A stretch of DNA of 64,000 nt from positions 1,178,001 to 1,242,000 of the forward strand of contig NC_014010.1 in the NCBI RefSeq assembly GCF_000024465.1. The letters run 5' to 3'. The DNA is from Candidatus Puniceispirillum marinum IMCC1322 (GTDB lineage: Bacteria; Pseudomonadota; Alphaproteobacteria; Puniceispirillales; Puniceispirillaceae). A program made the translations under genes and the position numbers. The notes below the pieces were generated by a model, which was given only the letters and a program-made list of their open reading frames with translations, was not told the DNA's origin and did not search any database. Position 1 is the stretch's first letter; the number at the start of each line of letters is the position of its first letter. Of the stretch, positions 40,360 to 49,677 are shown in pieces.

Positions 40360-42198
40360 TTATTTGCGGCCAAATAGGGTTTCAATTTCGGTCAAGCTAA
40401 GGCTTACCCATGTTGGGCGGCCATGATTGCATTGCCCCGAACGTGGCGTGACTTCCATTTCGCGCAAAAGCGCATTCATCTCGTCACCATTCAAAATACG
40501 CCCTGCGCGTACCGAACCGTGACAGGATACCGTAGCCAGCACATGATTTATTCGATCCTCAAGGCTGGTACTATCGCCCAGTTCGATCAATTCTTCAGCA
40601 ATATCCTGAACCAGCTGAACAACATTCGGATTGCCAAGCATGGCTGGCACATCACGAACCACCACCGCGCCAACACCGAAATTTTCAACTGTTAGCCCCA
40701 TTTTCCCCAACATGTCGGCAGCATCTAGGACGGCTTCGCAATGATGCTCTTGCATATTGATGACTTCAGGCAGTAACAACGCCTGCGATGGCACACCGGT
40801 TTCGGCCATGGCCGCTTTCATCCGTTCCATCACCAGCCGTTCATGTGCTGCATGCTGGTCGATAATGGCAATGCCATCTTCAGTTTCAGCTACGATATAG
40901 GTTTTGTGCAACTGGGCTTTGGCTGCGCCAAGTAAATTATGGCGGGCCGATTCATCTGCTTCATTTATGTCTATCTGGCGTGCGGCTGGCGGCGCTTCGA
41001 CAGGCGATTGCCACATATGCGCTGATGCTGGTGGAGCAGGCTGATAATGCGCACGCGGCCCTGAAGCAACATGACTGATGCCGCGCGCCCCGCTACCACC
41101 CGCGGTAAACCCAGAAAATGACGACGACGACGACGACGACGATGATGATGATGACAGCCGCGCCAATGCCTGTTGTCCGCCTTCGGATGTTGCCTGTATG
41201 CCGGCATCTTCGAGCCGTGCCCTGATACCGCCAACAAGCAGGCCACGCACCGCCGCCGCGTCCTTGAAACGAACTTCGGCCTTGGCCGGATGCACATTCA
41301 CATCAACATCTTCAGGTGGGAGGCTAATAAATAATGCGCACATTGGGTGGCGACCACGCGGCAAGGTATCGCCATAGCCAGCCCGCACCGCACCAAGAAG
41401 TGAGCGGTCATTGATCGGACGGCCATTCACAAACAAAAAGACATGTCCGGTTGTCGGACGATTCATTGTTGGCAGGCCAACCAGCCCGGTCAGGGTAATT
41501 CGGTCTCGTACCGCATCCATTTCAGCCGCTTCATCTGCAAATGACTGTCCCATGATCGCTGACAGGCGTCGTTTTAATCCAGCGGCGCCCGGCAAACACG
41601 CATCAAGCCTTATCAAGCTTCGACCATCATTACTAAGGTCAAAAGCAACTGTTGGCCATGCCATCGCCAAACGCTTGACCATGTCAACGCATTGGCCTTG
41701 TTCGGTTCGTTCCGTTTTGAGAAATTTCAGACGCGCAGGGACAGCTTTGAAAAGCTGGTTGACTGCAATCATGCTGCCCTGTTTCAGGGCTGCCGGTTCG
41801 GGGTCATGCACATGACCAGCATCAACTACAAGGCGCCAGGCATGATCCATATCGGCCATAATTGACGTAAGGGATAGACGCGATACAGCACCAATTGACG
41901 GCAAGGCTTCACCCCTGAAGCCTAGTGCTTTGATATGCACCAGATTGTCATCTGGCAGTTTTGATGTCGCATGGCGCTGGACAGCGAGTTTTATATCGTC
42001 AAGCGACATGCCTGAACCATCATCCGTGACGATGATTTCGTCAATGCCGCCGCGCTTGAGTGTGATACTGATTTTGCCAGCACCCGCATCAAGCGCATTT
42101 TCAACCAGCTCTTTGAGCGCACTTGCTGGTCGTTCGACAACTTCACCCGCAGCTATCTGATTAACGAGCCGATCCGGCAATTGCCTGATACGGGTCAT
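40360..42198 (-). CDS. mutL: DNA mismatch repair protein MutL
   Basis: Mismatch repair ATPase of 612 residues. The GHKL ATPase domain starts RQLPDRLVNQIAAGEVVERP with ELVENALDAGA and DDGSGM; FRGEALPSI follows. The C-terminal domain has the endonuclease motif DQHAAHERLVME (DQHA-x2-E-x4-E), plus CNHGRPTW near the end, so this MutL probably nicks DNA itself, as in species without MutH. The linker contains an 11-serine run encoded by a trinucleotide tract. ATG 42198 fits a GAGG five bases upstream. Confidence 0.97.
   Translation of the reverse strand: MTRIRQLPDRLVNQIAAGEVVERPASALKELVENALDAGAGKISITLKRGGIDEIIVTDDGSGMSLDDIKLAVQRHATSKLPDDNLVHIKALGFRGEALPSIGAVSRLSLTSIMADMDHAWRLVVDAGHVHDPEPAALKQGSMIAVNQLFKAVPARLKFLKTERTEQGQCVDMVKRLAMAWPTVAFDLSNDGRSLIRLDACLPGAAGLKRRLSAIMGQSFADEAAEMDAVRDRITLTGLVGLPTMNRPTTGHVFLFVNGRPINDRSLLGAVRAGYGDTLPRGRHPMCALFISLPPEDVDVNVHPAKAEVRFKDAAAVRGLLVGGIRARLEDAGIQATSEGGQQALARLSSSSSSSSSSSSFSGFTAGGSGARGISHVASGPRAHYQPAPPASAHMWQSPVEAPPAARQIDINEADESARHNLLGAAKAQLHKTYIVAETEDGIAIIDQHAAHERLVMERMKAAMAETGVPSQALLLPEVINMQEHHCEAVLDAADMLGKMGLTVENFGVGAVVVRDVPAMLGNPNVVQLVQDIAEELIELGDSTSLEDRINHVLATVSCHGSVRAGRILNGDEMNALLREMEVTPRSGQCNHGRPTWVSLSLTEIETLFGRK
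41120..41155. repeat. Trinucleotide microsatellite inside mutL
   Basis: On the plus strand seven GAC, four GAT and one GAC triplet in a row. On the coding (minus) strand this gives about eleven serines (TCA/TCG codons) in the linker between the ATPase and dimerisation domains. Length changes by whole triplets would keep the frame. Confidence 0.95.
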
Positions 42199-42208
42199 CA
42201 TCACCTCG

Positions 42209-42751
42209 CTACTTGATCAGAACAGGCGTGTCACTTAGCGGATCAATGCCCATCGTTTCGCCATCAGTTGGCAATTGGTTATTGCGCATGGTTTCGCGCA
42301 GGCGTGAATCTTCAGCCATTTTGTCAAGCACGGGCCCAATATCAGGCACACCGCCGAACAAGGTCTGGATTGGCAACCGCTTTTCCAGCTGGATGCCATA
42401 AGTTTCTTCATCAATTTTGGTGCGAATATCAGGTATAATCGACGCAAAATCAAATATGGCTTCATAACCAGTCGTTTGCTGATCCGGCGCACCAAATATC
42501 GAAGCGGCGGCTTGGGTGGCACTCAAACCAGCCAGATTATTTTCTTCCTGTTCTTTAATATCTTTCGGGCGATCAGCAAATCCGGGCGGTAAAGACAAAG
42601 GCGGACGAACAACAACCTGAAATTCATCTGGGGTTGATTTTTCCGTGCCAATAGCACGGCGGACATCCGAACATCCGGCAACACCCAATAACATCGAGGC
42701 GGCAATCATAAGTCCGAAAAAGTGGCTCGCTCGACCTAACATAAAAGTCAT
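42209..42751 (-). CDS. DUF3035 lipoprotein, BamF-like
   Basis: A 180-residue lipoprotein with a lipobox at C27 (LLGVAGCSDV). The mature part has DEFQVVVRPPLSLPPGFADRP (about 42-62), which marks DUF3035; members are called BamF and associate with the outer-membrane beta-barrel assembly machine in Caulobacter. That function is by family analogy. It lies between lspA, the signal peptidase that would process it, and mutL, and starts inside the lspA stop. Confidence 0.85.
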   Translation of the reverse strand: MTFMLGRASHFFGLMIAASMLLGVAGCSDVRRAIGTEKSTPDEFQVVVRPPLSLPPGFADRPKDIKEQEENNLAGLSATQAAASIFGAPDQQTTGYEAIFDFASIIPDIRTKIDEETYGIQLEKRLPIQTLFGGVPDIGPVLDKMAEDSRLRETMRNNQLPTDGETMGIDPLSDTPVLIK

Positions 42752-43251
42752 GTCTCTTTGTTCTCCTGTTCAAAAAATAGGCTGACTATCCACAAAACCG
42801 CGCCTATCGAAATTGTAATATCTGCCACATTAAAAGCGGGCCAATGCCAACCAGCCACATGCAGATCTATAAAATCAACAACTTGCCCAAAACGCAACCT
42901 GTCAATTGCATTTCCTATCGCGCCGCCAACTATGGCACCGCCAGCATATCTCTGGATCCGCGTCAGTGACGTTGCTGACCATAAAAACCAGATGGCCACC
43001 AGCAACGCAAGCACCGCCAGACCAAAGCGTACAATCATGCCGCCATCAGCCAGCAATCCAAAGCTCATGCCACTGTTCCATACTGGCACCATATTCAGAA
43101 ATGGCAAAATAACAATCCGGACAGGCGGGAAAAAAATCCAATCAAGCATGAATTGCTTTGACCATTGATCGGCCACAATAATGACAAAGGCAATAGTCAA
43201 AATCGTCATTGCCTGGCGCGTCATAAGTCGTGCATGAATCAATGCTAGCAT
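42748..43251 (-). CDS. lspA: Lipoprotein signal peptidase
   Basis: Cleaves lipoprotein signal peptides in the inner membrane (167 residues). The catalytic aspartates are D117 (GNAIDRL) and D144 (FNVADITISIG), with DQWSK and four hydrophobic helices as in the family. GAGG lies five bases before the ATG. It overlaps the DUF3035 gene by four bases; ileS is upstream across a 46-base gap, an order known from many bacteria. Confidence 0.97.
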   Translation of the reverse strand: MLALIHARLMTRQAMTILTIAFVIIVADQWSKQFMLDWIFFPPVRIVILPFLNMVPVWNSGMSFGLLADGGMIVRFGLAVLALLVAIWFLWSATSLTRIQRYAGGAIVGGAIGNAIDRLRFGQVVDFIDLHVAGWHWPAFNVADITISIGAVLWIVSLFFEQENKET

Positions 43252-43297
43252 TCTAACCTCGGCTTCGCTTTACACCAGGCTGGGTTACACATAAGGA

Positions 43298-46099
43298 TCA
43301 AGACACCACATCGCTACAGCGACCACAGATACCACCGTCTGTCGTTACATCAGGCAAGATTTTCCAACACCGCGCACATTTGCCACCATCTGCCTTGGCA
43401 AAGACAACAGCCACATCGTCAATCCCCTCCATACGAAACGCCCCAGCCGGTGCTGGCGCGTCAGTTACTTTGGCATCCGAGGTAATAAATAATGCCGCAG
43501 AATCCATATCGGCAAAAATGGCTGCGTTATCAGTAGATATATGAACAATCGGTGCCGCCTGAAGCGACGAGCCTATTTCGCCATCATTTCGCGCCGCTTC
43601 AAGCGCACTCATGACCACCTGACGTGTTTTGCGGATAGCTGACCAGCGGGTTGCAACGTCCGCATTGCGCCATTCGGCAGGCACTGCATCATAGCTACGC
43701 AGATGTACCGAATTTTCCGGATCGCCAACCCGCGACTGCCAGGCTTCTTCAGCCGTGAAACACAGGATAGGTGCCAGCCACGCCGTAAGCCGGTCAAAAA
43801 TCTCGGCCATAACCGTACGGCAGGCGCGGCGCGCGATCGAATCTGGATCATCGCAATAGAGCCGGTCTTTTCGAATTTCAAAATAGAACGCCGATAAATC
43901 GCTGTTACAGAGCGTATGAAGCTCGGTGAAAATGCCGTGAAAATCGTAATTTTCCGTCATTTTGCGGATGTTGGCATCAATTTCGGCAAGGCGGTTCAGA
44001 ACCCAGCGTTCAAGGTCTGGCATATCGGCATAATCAACACGTTCGGCATCGTCAAACCCATCAAGCGCGCCAAGCAGATAGCGCAAGGTGTTACGGAACC
44101 GGCGATAATTGTCAGTCATGCGCTGGATGATTTCATTACCGATTCGCAGGTCGTTATAATAATCAGAGCTGACCACCCAAAGACGCAGAATATCAGCACC
44201 ATTCTGTTCCATTATTTTTTGCGGTGTTATGACATTGCCCAGCGATTTGGACATTTTACGGCCTTGCTCATCCAGCACAAAGCCATGCGTCAGTACGCCT
44301 TTATAGGGTGCCTTGCCACGCGTACTGCATGATTGAAGCAATGATGAATGAAACCAGCCGCGATGCTGATCCGACCCTTCGAGATATAGATCTGCCGGAC
44401 TTTCCAGATCGTCACGGTTTTCCAGCACAAAGGCATGCGTCGATCCAGAATCAAACCAGACATCCAGAATGTCTGTTACTTTTTCGTAATCTTCAACCGC
44501 ATAATCTTGACCTAAAAAACGCTCATCAGGCGAGGAGAACCAGCAATCTGCCCCTTCATCACGCATGGCCTCGACAATCCGGTCATGCACCTTTTGATCA
44601 CGTAAGGGTTCGCCAGTGGTTTTATTCACATAGATTGTCAGTGGCACACCCCATGCGCGCTGGCGACTAAGGCACCAGTCAGGGCGCTGGGCAATCATCG
44701 CGGTTAACCGGTTCTGGCCAGCTGGCGGATAAAAGGCGGTCTTAGACAAGGCATCAAGCGCTGTTGCGCGTAACCCATGCGATTCCATCGACACAAACCA
44801 TTGCGCCGTATTCCGATACACCAAAGGTGCCTTTGACCGCCATGAATGAGGATAGGAATGGGTTTGCTTGCCAATCGCAATGACACCACCTCGTTCAGCC
44901 ATCATATCGGCAATTTTCTGATTATCACGAAGCACATGCATACCTGCAAATAGCGGCAGATGTGGCATGATTTTGCCATCTTCGGCAACCGTATCAGGTA
45001 CCGGAATACCATGCTCAAGATGCGCTAATTCATAATCTTCAACACCATGCCCAGGCGCCGTATGGACAAAACCCGTGCCTTGCTCGGTAGTGACAAACTC
45101 ACCAGCAAACATCGGCACGTCATGATCATAGCCATCATCAGCAAGCGGATGGGCACAAATGGTACCAGCAAGGCTGGCACCGTCAATTTCGGCTATAATG
45201 TCATGTGCTGTCACCCCAACTTCAGCAACAAAATTATCCAGAAGATCCGCCGCAACACAGACAAGATCGTCCGTCTTGGCAATCGATCCCGCGGCCAGCT
45301 CGGTCAGTTTAATCACCAGATATCTGATATCATTTCCATAGGCGAGGGCGCGGTTACCCGGCATTGTCCATGGTGTCGTTGTCCAGATGATGATACTGGC
45401 ACCTTCGATGGCAGGCGTTGATGCTGTTTTAACTGGAAACCGTGCATGAATTGTAACCGATGTATGATCCTCATATTCGATTTCGGCTTCGGCAAGTGCC
45501 GTTTTTTCAACTGGCGACCACATGACCGGCTTGGTCCCCCGATAGAGGCTTCCATCCATCAAGATTTTGCCCAGTTCAGCCGCGATCGTTGCTTCAGATT
45601 CATAGGCCATCGTCGTATAGGGGTTATCCCAGTCACCAAGCACACCAAGGCGCTGAAACTCTTCAGACTGAACGCCAAGCCAATGCGCGGCAAAGTCACG
45701 ACATTCCTGACGGAACTCGGCAACGGGCACTTCATCCTTATCTTTGCCTTTTTTGCGATATTGCTCTTCAATCTTCCATTCGATTGGCAGGCCATGACAA
45801 TCCCAACCCGGAACGTAATTGGCATCCTTGCCAAGCATCGATTGTGAACGATTGACAACATCTTTCAAAATCTTGTTCAGCGCATGGCCAATATGAAGCT
45901 GGCCATTTGCATATGGCGGGCCATCATGCAGAACAAATTTTTCAGCACCCTGACGAGCTGCGCGCAATTTATTATACAGGTCTATTTTCTGCCAGCTTTC
46001 CAGAATAGCCGGTTCACGTTTTGGTAATCCGGCACGCATCGGAAATTCAGTACGTGGTAAAAATACTGTATCTTTATAATTTATCTTTTGCTCAGTCAT
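43298..46099 (-). CDS. ileS: Isoleucyl-tRNA synthetase
   Basis: Class I synthetase of 933 residues. HIGH motif in PYANGQLHIGHALNKILKD near 62-80, KMSKS in GRKMSKSLGNVITP, an editing domain (TTTPWTMPGNRALAY) in between, and a C-terminal zinc finger CARCWKILPDV and CGRCSDV. This is the bacterial, mupirocin-sensitive-type layout by eye; I cannot verify sensitivity. Probable operon with lspA and the lipoprotein downstream, and ribF 60 bases upstream. Confidence 0.98.
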   Translation of the reverse strand: MTEQKINYKDTVFLPRTEFPMRAGLPKREPAILESWQKIDLYNKLRAARQGAEKFVLHDGPPYANGQLHIGHALNKILKDVVNRSQSMLGKDANYVPGWDCHGLPIEWKIEEQYRKKGKDKDEVPVAEFRQECRDFAAHWLGVQSEEFQRLGVLGDWDNPYTTMAYESEATIAAELGKILMDGSLYRGTKPVMWSPVEKTALAEAEIEYEDHTSVTIHARFPVKTASTPAIEGASIIIWTTTPWTMPGNRALAYGNDIRYLVIKLTELAAGSIAKTDDLVCVAADLLDNFVAEVGVTAHDIIAEIDGASLAGTICAHPLADDGYDHDVPMFAGEFVTTEQGTGFVHTAPGHGVEDYELAHLEHGIPVPDTVAEDGKIMPHLPLFAGMHVLRDNQKIADMMAERGGVIAIGKQTHSYPHSWRSKAPLVYRNTAQWFVSMESHGLRATALDALSKTAFYPPAGQNRLTAMIAQRPDWCLSRQRAWGVPLTIYVNKTTGEPLRDQKVHDRIVEAMRDEGADCWFSSPDERFLGQDYAVEDYEKVTDILDVWFDSGSTHAFVLENRDDLESPADLYLEGSDQHRGWFHSSLLQSCSTRGKAPYKGVLTHGFVLDEQGRKMSKSLGNVITPQKIMEQNGADILRLWVVSSDYYNDLRIGNEIIQRMTDNYRRFRNTLRYLLGALDGFDDAERVDYADMPDLERWVLNRLAEIDANIRKMTENYDFHGIFTELHTLCNSDLSAFYFEIRKDRLYCDDPDSIARRACRTVMAEIFDRLTAWLAPILCFTAEEAWQSRVGDPENSVHLRSYDAVPAEWRNADVATRWSAIRKTRQVVMSALEAARNDGEIGSSLQAAPIVHISTDNAAIFADMDSAALFITSDAKVTDAPAPAGAFRMEGIDDVAVVFAKADGGKCARCWKILPDVTTDGGICGRCSDVVS

Positions 46100-46159
46100 T
46101 CGATATAGCTTTCACTTCGAGGCTTTGAATTTGGATAATCAGGCAATGCCTGGAATACA

Positions 46160-47143
46160 TTAGGCGATCTTTTGGGTGGCTGGTAAGATTTGCCGTGCAT
46201 CGGCAGCGTCTTTGGCAATTTGTACTTTCAATTCTTCAAGACCGGAGAATTTACGCTCGGCACGCAAAAAGGATTTCAACCGGACTGACAGCCGGCGCCC
46301 ATAAATGTCGCCATCATAGTCAAATAAATGCGTTTCGCATAACACGTCACGCGTCTCGAAAGTAGGTCGAATGCCAATATTGGCAACACCATTTGCGATA
46401 AATTGTCCGTCTGATGTTCCGTTATCTTCAAAAACCTGAACGGCATAAACACCAAACGCCGGATGAAGCAGATTGCCAAGCGAAATATTAGCTGTCGGGA
46501 AACCGATTGTGCGTCCACGTTTGTCGCCTGTCTGCACAATCCCCGAGATAGCCCAGTCATGTCCGAGCATGGCCGCCGCATGTTCAGGGGCACCTGCCTG
46601 TAAAGCCGCACGTATCCGGCTTGATGAAATAATGATCGAATTATCATCAACAAGAAGTGGCACGGTAGTAGCCGAAATATGCGCCATACGGCCAATCTCA
46701 TTGATCGTATCAATGTCGCCGCCACGCCCATGACCAAAGGCAAAATCACTTCCGGCAAACAGCTGGACAACGCCCAAAGCCGGCAGAATATCGGTAACAA
46801 AGACTTTAGCGTCGGTACGGCGAAGCGCGTCATCAAAAGTCACATGGATGATTTGATCGACAGCGAGTTGCCCCAGCAAACGATCCTTTTCATGACGGTC
46901 AGCCAGATGAAACGGGATATCATCCTGACGGAAAAACTCACGCGGATGCGGATCAAAAGTGATCACAGCTGGCGTTAAGTCATGCGTGGCTGCATGGATA
47001 CAGGCGGCCTGAATCACTTTCTGGTGGCCACGATGCACACCATCAAAATTGCCAATAGCGGCACTCAGGCGCATGTCACGCAATGCCGGGTCGCCAACAG
47101 CCCAGTCGATAACATTTACAAAAGTGGAATCATCTTGTTTCAT
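46160..47143 (-). CDS. ribF: Bifunctional riboflavin kinase/FAD synthetase
   Basis: Makes FMN and FAD from riboflavin (327 residues). N-terminal nucleotidyltransferase: AAIGNFDGVHRGHQKVI near 29-45 and FGHGRGGDIDTI; the ISSSRIRAAL motif follows. C-terminal kinase: RGRTIGFPTANISLG. No FMN riboswitch-like leader is apparent in the 200 bases upstream (47144-47345). It is upstream of ileS, a frequent arrangement. Confidence 0.95.
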   Translation of the reverse strand: MKQDDSTFVNVIDWAVGDPALRDMRLSAAIGNFDGVHRGHQKVIQAACIHAATHDLTPAVITFDPHPREFFRQDDIPFHLADRHEKDRLLGQLAVDQIIHVTFDDALRRTDAKVFVTDILPALGVVQLFAGSDFAFGHGRGGDIDTINEIGRMAHISATTVPLLVDDNSIIISSSRIRAALQAGAPEHAAAMLGHDWAISGIVQTGDKRGRTIGFPTANISLGNLLHPAFGVYAVQVFEDNGTSDGQFIANGVANIGIRPTFETRDVLCETHLFDYDGDIYGRRLSVRLKSFLRAERKFSGLEELKVQIAKDAADARQILPATQKIA

Positions 47144-47354
47144 AGGGCGGCACTATATCGCTTAACGCACCGAAATTTCAACGGTTTTAGCAAGTTTTTG
47201 CCCTGTCAGGCCAATCCAACATATTATTCAGATATTATCCGGAAAATAACGAACAATATCGCATGGTAACGGGGTTTGCACATGTATCATAATTCTGTAA
47301 CCTGTTCAGCAGATATGGATATATTGTGCTTTTCATTTTGAAATAGTGCAGAAC

Positions 47355-48257
47355 ATGGCAGACATTTCAAATATGACAGATATTTCGATTGATAGTATAA
47401 GCGCGTCACTTGGTATTGCTTCATTTTTAAATGAGCAGGCAATTTCAGTCGCTGTAGCCTATTCGGTTCAGTTAACAGCTGGTATTTTGACGCTGATTAT
47501 TGGCATCTGGCTCTCAGGTAAAGCCGGACGCATGACACGCACCTACCTATCGCGTTTTGATAAGCTCGATAAAACCATTGTGCCTTTGCTGGGGGCGCTG
47601 GTTCGTTATACGGGACTGACCCTTACATTGGTTGTGTCACTGGGTAAATTTGGCGTTGAAACAACATCCATTATCGCGGTTCTTGGTGCGGCTGGCCTGG
47701 CGATTGGCCTGGCCTTGCAAGGCACTTTGTCTAACGTCGCCTCTGGTTTAATGCTGTTGTTTCTGCGGCCGTTCAAAACAGGTGACTGGATTGAAGTTGC
47801 TGGCGTATCGGGCACAGTGCGCGAGATAGGGCTGTTCACAACGGTAATCGATACGTTCGATAATGTTTATAACAGTGTTCCTAATTCAGCCATCTGGTCA
47901 TCAAATATCATCAATCATGCCCGTTATGGCACGCGCCGCCTCGATCTTGATATCGGAATCAGCTATGAAAGTTCGCTTGATGATGCCGAAACCGCGATGA
48001 TGGAACTGGCAAAGGATCCACGGGTTTTGCAAGACCCTCCTCCGCGTTTCATCGTTGTGTCCTATGGAGATAGCGCGATCATTGTGCGTTTGCGCACTTA
48101 CGCAACATATGATGATTTTTTCGATCTTAACTGGGATTTACATCGGCGGCTCAAAGATGCGCTCACTGAATATGATATCGAAATTCCGTTCCCACAACGT
48201 GTTGTAAGACATATCTATGATGACCGAGATATAAACCGTGACGAAGATTCCGCCTAA
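47355..48257 (+). CDS. mscS: Small-conductance mechanosensitive channel (MscS family)
   Basis: A channel of 300 residues that opens on osmotic downshock. Three membrane segments (about 26-50, 72-93, 98-128) end in the pore helix GAAGLAIGLALQGTLSNVASG, then the MscS beta-domain FKTGDWIEVAGVSGTVREIGLF and the C-terminal cage. ATG 47355 is preferred to a GTG at 47346. It overlaps the chaC-like gene by 20 bases, so the two are probably co-transcribed. Confidence 0.93.
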   Translation: MADISNMTDISIDSISASLGIASFLNEQAISVAVAYSVQLTAGILTLIIGIWLSGKAGRMTRTYLSRFDKLDKTIVPLLGALVRYTGLTLTLVVSLGKFGVETTSIIAVLGAAGLAIGLALQGTLSNVASGLMLLFLRPFKTGDWIEVAGVSGTVREIGLFTTVIDTFDNVYNSVPNSAIWSSNIINHARYGTRRLDLDIGISYESSLDDAETAMMELAKDPRVLQDPPPRFIVVSYGDSAIIVRLRTYATYDDFFDLNWDLHRRLKDALTEYDIEIPFPQRVVRHIYDDRDINRDEDSA

Positions 48258-48951
48258 TCAGGAAAAATCACATAAGATTACCCGTGCATCGCTGGCCGAT
48301 GGCGCCGTTGCACGCATGGCAGCCGAACGTGACGGTGACAAGACGATCGTTGTTAGTGATGACGATCTGATAAAGTCACGCCAGCAATTTATTCCCGATA
48401 ATTATGATTGCGATGATATCTGGGTTTTCGGGTATGGCAGCCTTATTTTCAACCCAGTCATGGAACATTCCAAGCGTCTTTTTGCCCGTGTCTATGGGCA
48501 TCATCGCCGCTTTTGCTTATGGACGCAGATTGGCCGGGGATCCCCCGATTTTCCGGGACTGGTTCTGGCGCTAGATAGAGGTGGATCATGTCCGGGGGTA
48601 GCTTTCAAATTACCGTGCGACATTGCCATTGCTGAGCTTGATCTATTGTGGAAGCGCGAAATGATTACGCTAGCTTATCGCCCAAGATGGTTAAAATTGC
48701 ATACGGAAGATGGCATCAAACATGGCATCGGCTTTGTCGTCGATCCTGATCGTCCGGTTTTTGCCCCCCGCATGACCTTTGATGAAACAGCGCATGTCAT
48801 TGCCAATGCCGAAGGCTTTCTTGGCCCATGCCATGATTACCTGTTTAACACGCTTCATGGGCTTCATGAGCTTGGCATATCGGACCCCACAATGGAAAAA
48901 CTTGCAGCCAAAGTTGAACATAAGCTTGCTTCGCCGGATCATATTCGCTAG
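48238..48951 (+). CDS. ChaC-like gamma-glutamylcyclotransferase
   Basis: A 237-residue protein of the ChaC group that cleaves glutathione to 5-oxoproline and Cys-Gly. The substrate loop VFGYGSLIFNP at about 62-72 is diagnostic; YGHHRRFCLWTQIGRGSPDFPGLVLALDRGG follows and a conserved acidic catalytic region WKREM. A start at GTG 48238 overlaps mscS; an internal ATG at 48316 is possible. Fits with gshA elsewhere in the window as the other end of glutathione turnover. Confidence 0.88.
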   Translation: MTKIPPNQEKSHKITRASLADGAVARMAAERDGDKTIVVSDDDLIKSRQQFIPDNYDCDDIWVFGYGSLIFNPVMEHSKRLFARVYGHHRRFCLWTQIGRGSPDFPGLVLALDRGGSCPGVAFKLPCDIAIAELDLLWKREMITLAYRPRWLKLHTEDGIKHGIGFVVDPDRPVFAPRMTFDETAHVIANAEGFLGPCHDYLFNTLHGLHELGISDPTMEKLAAKVEHKLASPDHIR

Positions 48952-48971
48952 GAAAGCGATGTCGGGATTGT

Positions 48972-49057
48972 GCGGCTGTGGCGGAATGGTAGACGCGGCG
49001 GATTCAAAATCCGCTCCTGGTGACAGGGTGGGGGTTCAAGTCCCTTCAGCCGTACCA
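48972..49057 (+). tRNA. tRNA-Leu (anticodon CAA)
   Basis: An 86-base class II tRNA with genomically encoded CCA (49055-49057). Anticodon stem gcgga/tccgc encloses the loop TTCAAAA, giving anticodon CAA for leucine UUG. A long variable arm (ctcctgg...cagggtg) is present, as in tRNA-Leu, and the T-arm loop is TTCAAGT. The acceptor stem is standard except that G1 pairs with U72 (wobble). No integrase or attachment-site repeat follows it. Confidence 0.95.
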
Positions 49058-49077
49058 CCTCGACAAAGGCATTTTTA

Positions 49078-49677
49078 ATGATATCCACATCTATATTTTC
49101 ATCATCAATAGCATGGGCAAAGGCTGCCTATGACCGTGGATTGAAGACCGCAGGCACCCCTTTTGCCACACGCTTTATGCTGGCGTTTGCTGTTCTGGAA
49201 TCAATCATCATCCCTATACCTGTCGATCCGCTTTTGGTAGCGGTGGTTCTGGCCAAACCGATGAAGTGGCTACGCATGGCCTTGGCATGTACATTGGCAT
49301 CGGTGATCGGCGGCGGCGGTGGATGGGCATTAGGTGCCATTCTTGGCCTTGGGATACACGATATTCTGGCGATGTTTCCCGAAAAGCTGGCTGCGCCAAC
49401 CGCTTTTGCCGCGGTCGAAGCGGGGTTTGCCAGCTGGGGACTAATTCTTGTTTTTATTGGCGCTTTTTCCCCCCTTCCCTATAAAGTGATCGCCGTGAGT
49501 GCAGGCCTATTGGGATTTGGGCTTTTACCTTTCCTACTTGTATCACTTGTCGGACGGGGTTTACGATTCATCATTGTTGCGGCTATTGCCCGCCATCATG
49601 GTGACCCTAAGACTGTTATTGGCCTTCTCTCGCTTCTTATTGGACTGATTGTTGGTGGAATATGGTTAACGCATTAA
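49078..49677 (+). CDS. YqaA/DedA-like membrane protein (VTT domain)
   Basis: A 199-residue membrane protein of the SNARE-associated (VTT/DedA) superfamily. The core shows ESIIIPIPVDPLLVAVVLAKP, GGGGGWALGAILG, and IGAFSPLPYKVIAVSAG, with the helical re-entrant pattern expected. The family has been linked to lipid scrambling and membrane homeostasis; a precise role here is not known. It lies 20 bases after the tRNA and overlaps dsbB by 16 bases. Confidence 0.88.
   Translation: MISTSIFSSSIAWAKAAYDRGLKTAGTPFATRFMLAFAVLESIIIPIPVDPLLVAVVLAKPMKWLRMALACTLASVIGGGGGWALGAILGLGIHDILAMFPEKLAAPTAFAAVEAGFASWGLILVFIGAFSPLPYKVIAVSAGLLGFGLLPFLLVSLVGRGLRFIIVAAIARHHGDPKTVIGLLSLLIGLIVGGIWLTH

Noticed and set aside
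46276-46836. 186-codon frame within ribF on the same strand
   Set aside because: Out-of-frame shadow; ribF motifs are all in the other frame.
47144-47345. FMN riboswitch upstream of ribF
   Set aside because: No conserved RFN-element boxes recognised in the leader.
49058-49100. Attachment site or island after tRNA-Leu
   Set aside because: No integrase, no repeated tRNA 3' end and normal housekeeping genes follow.
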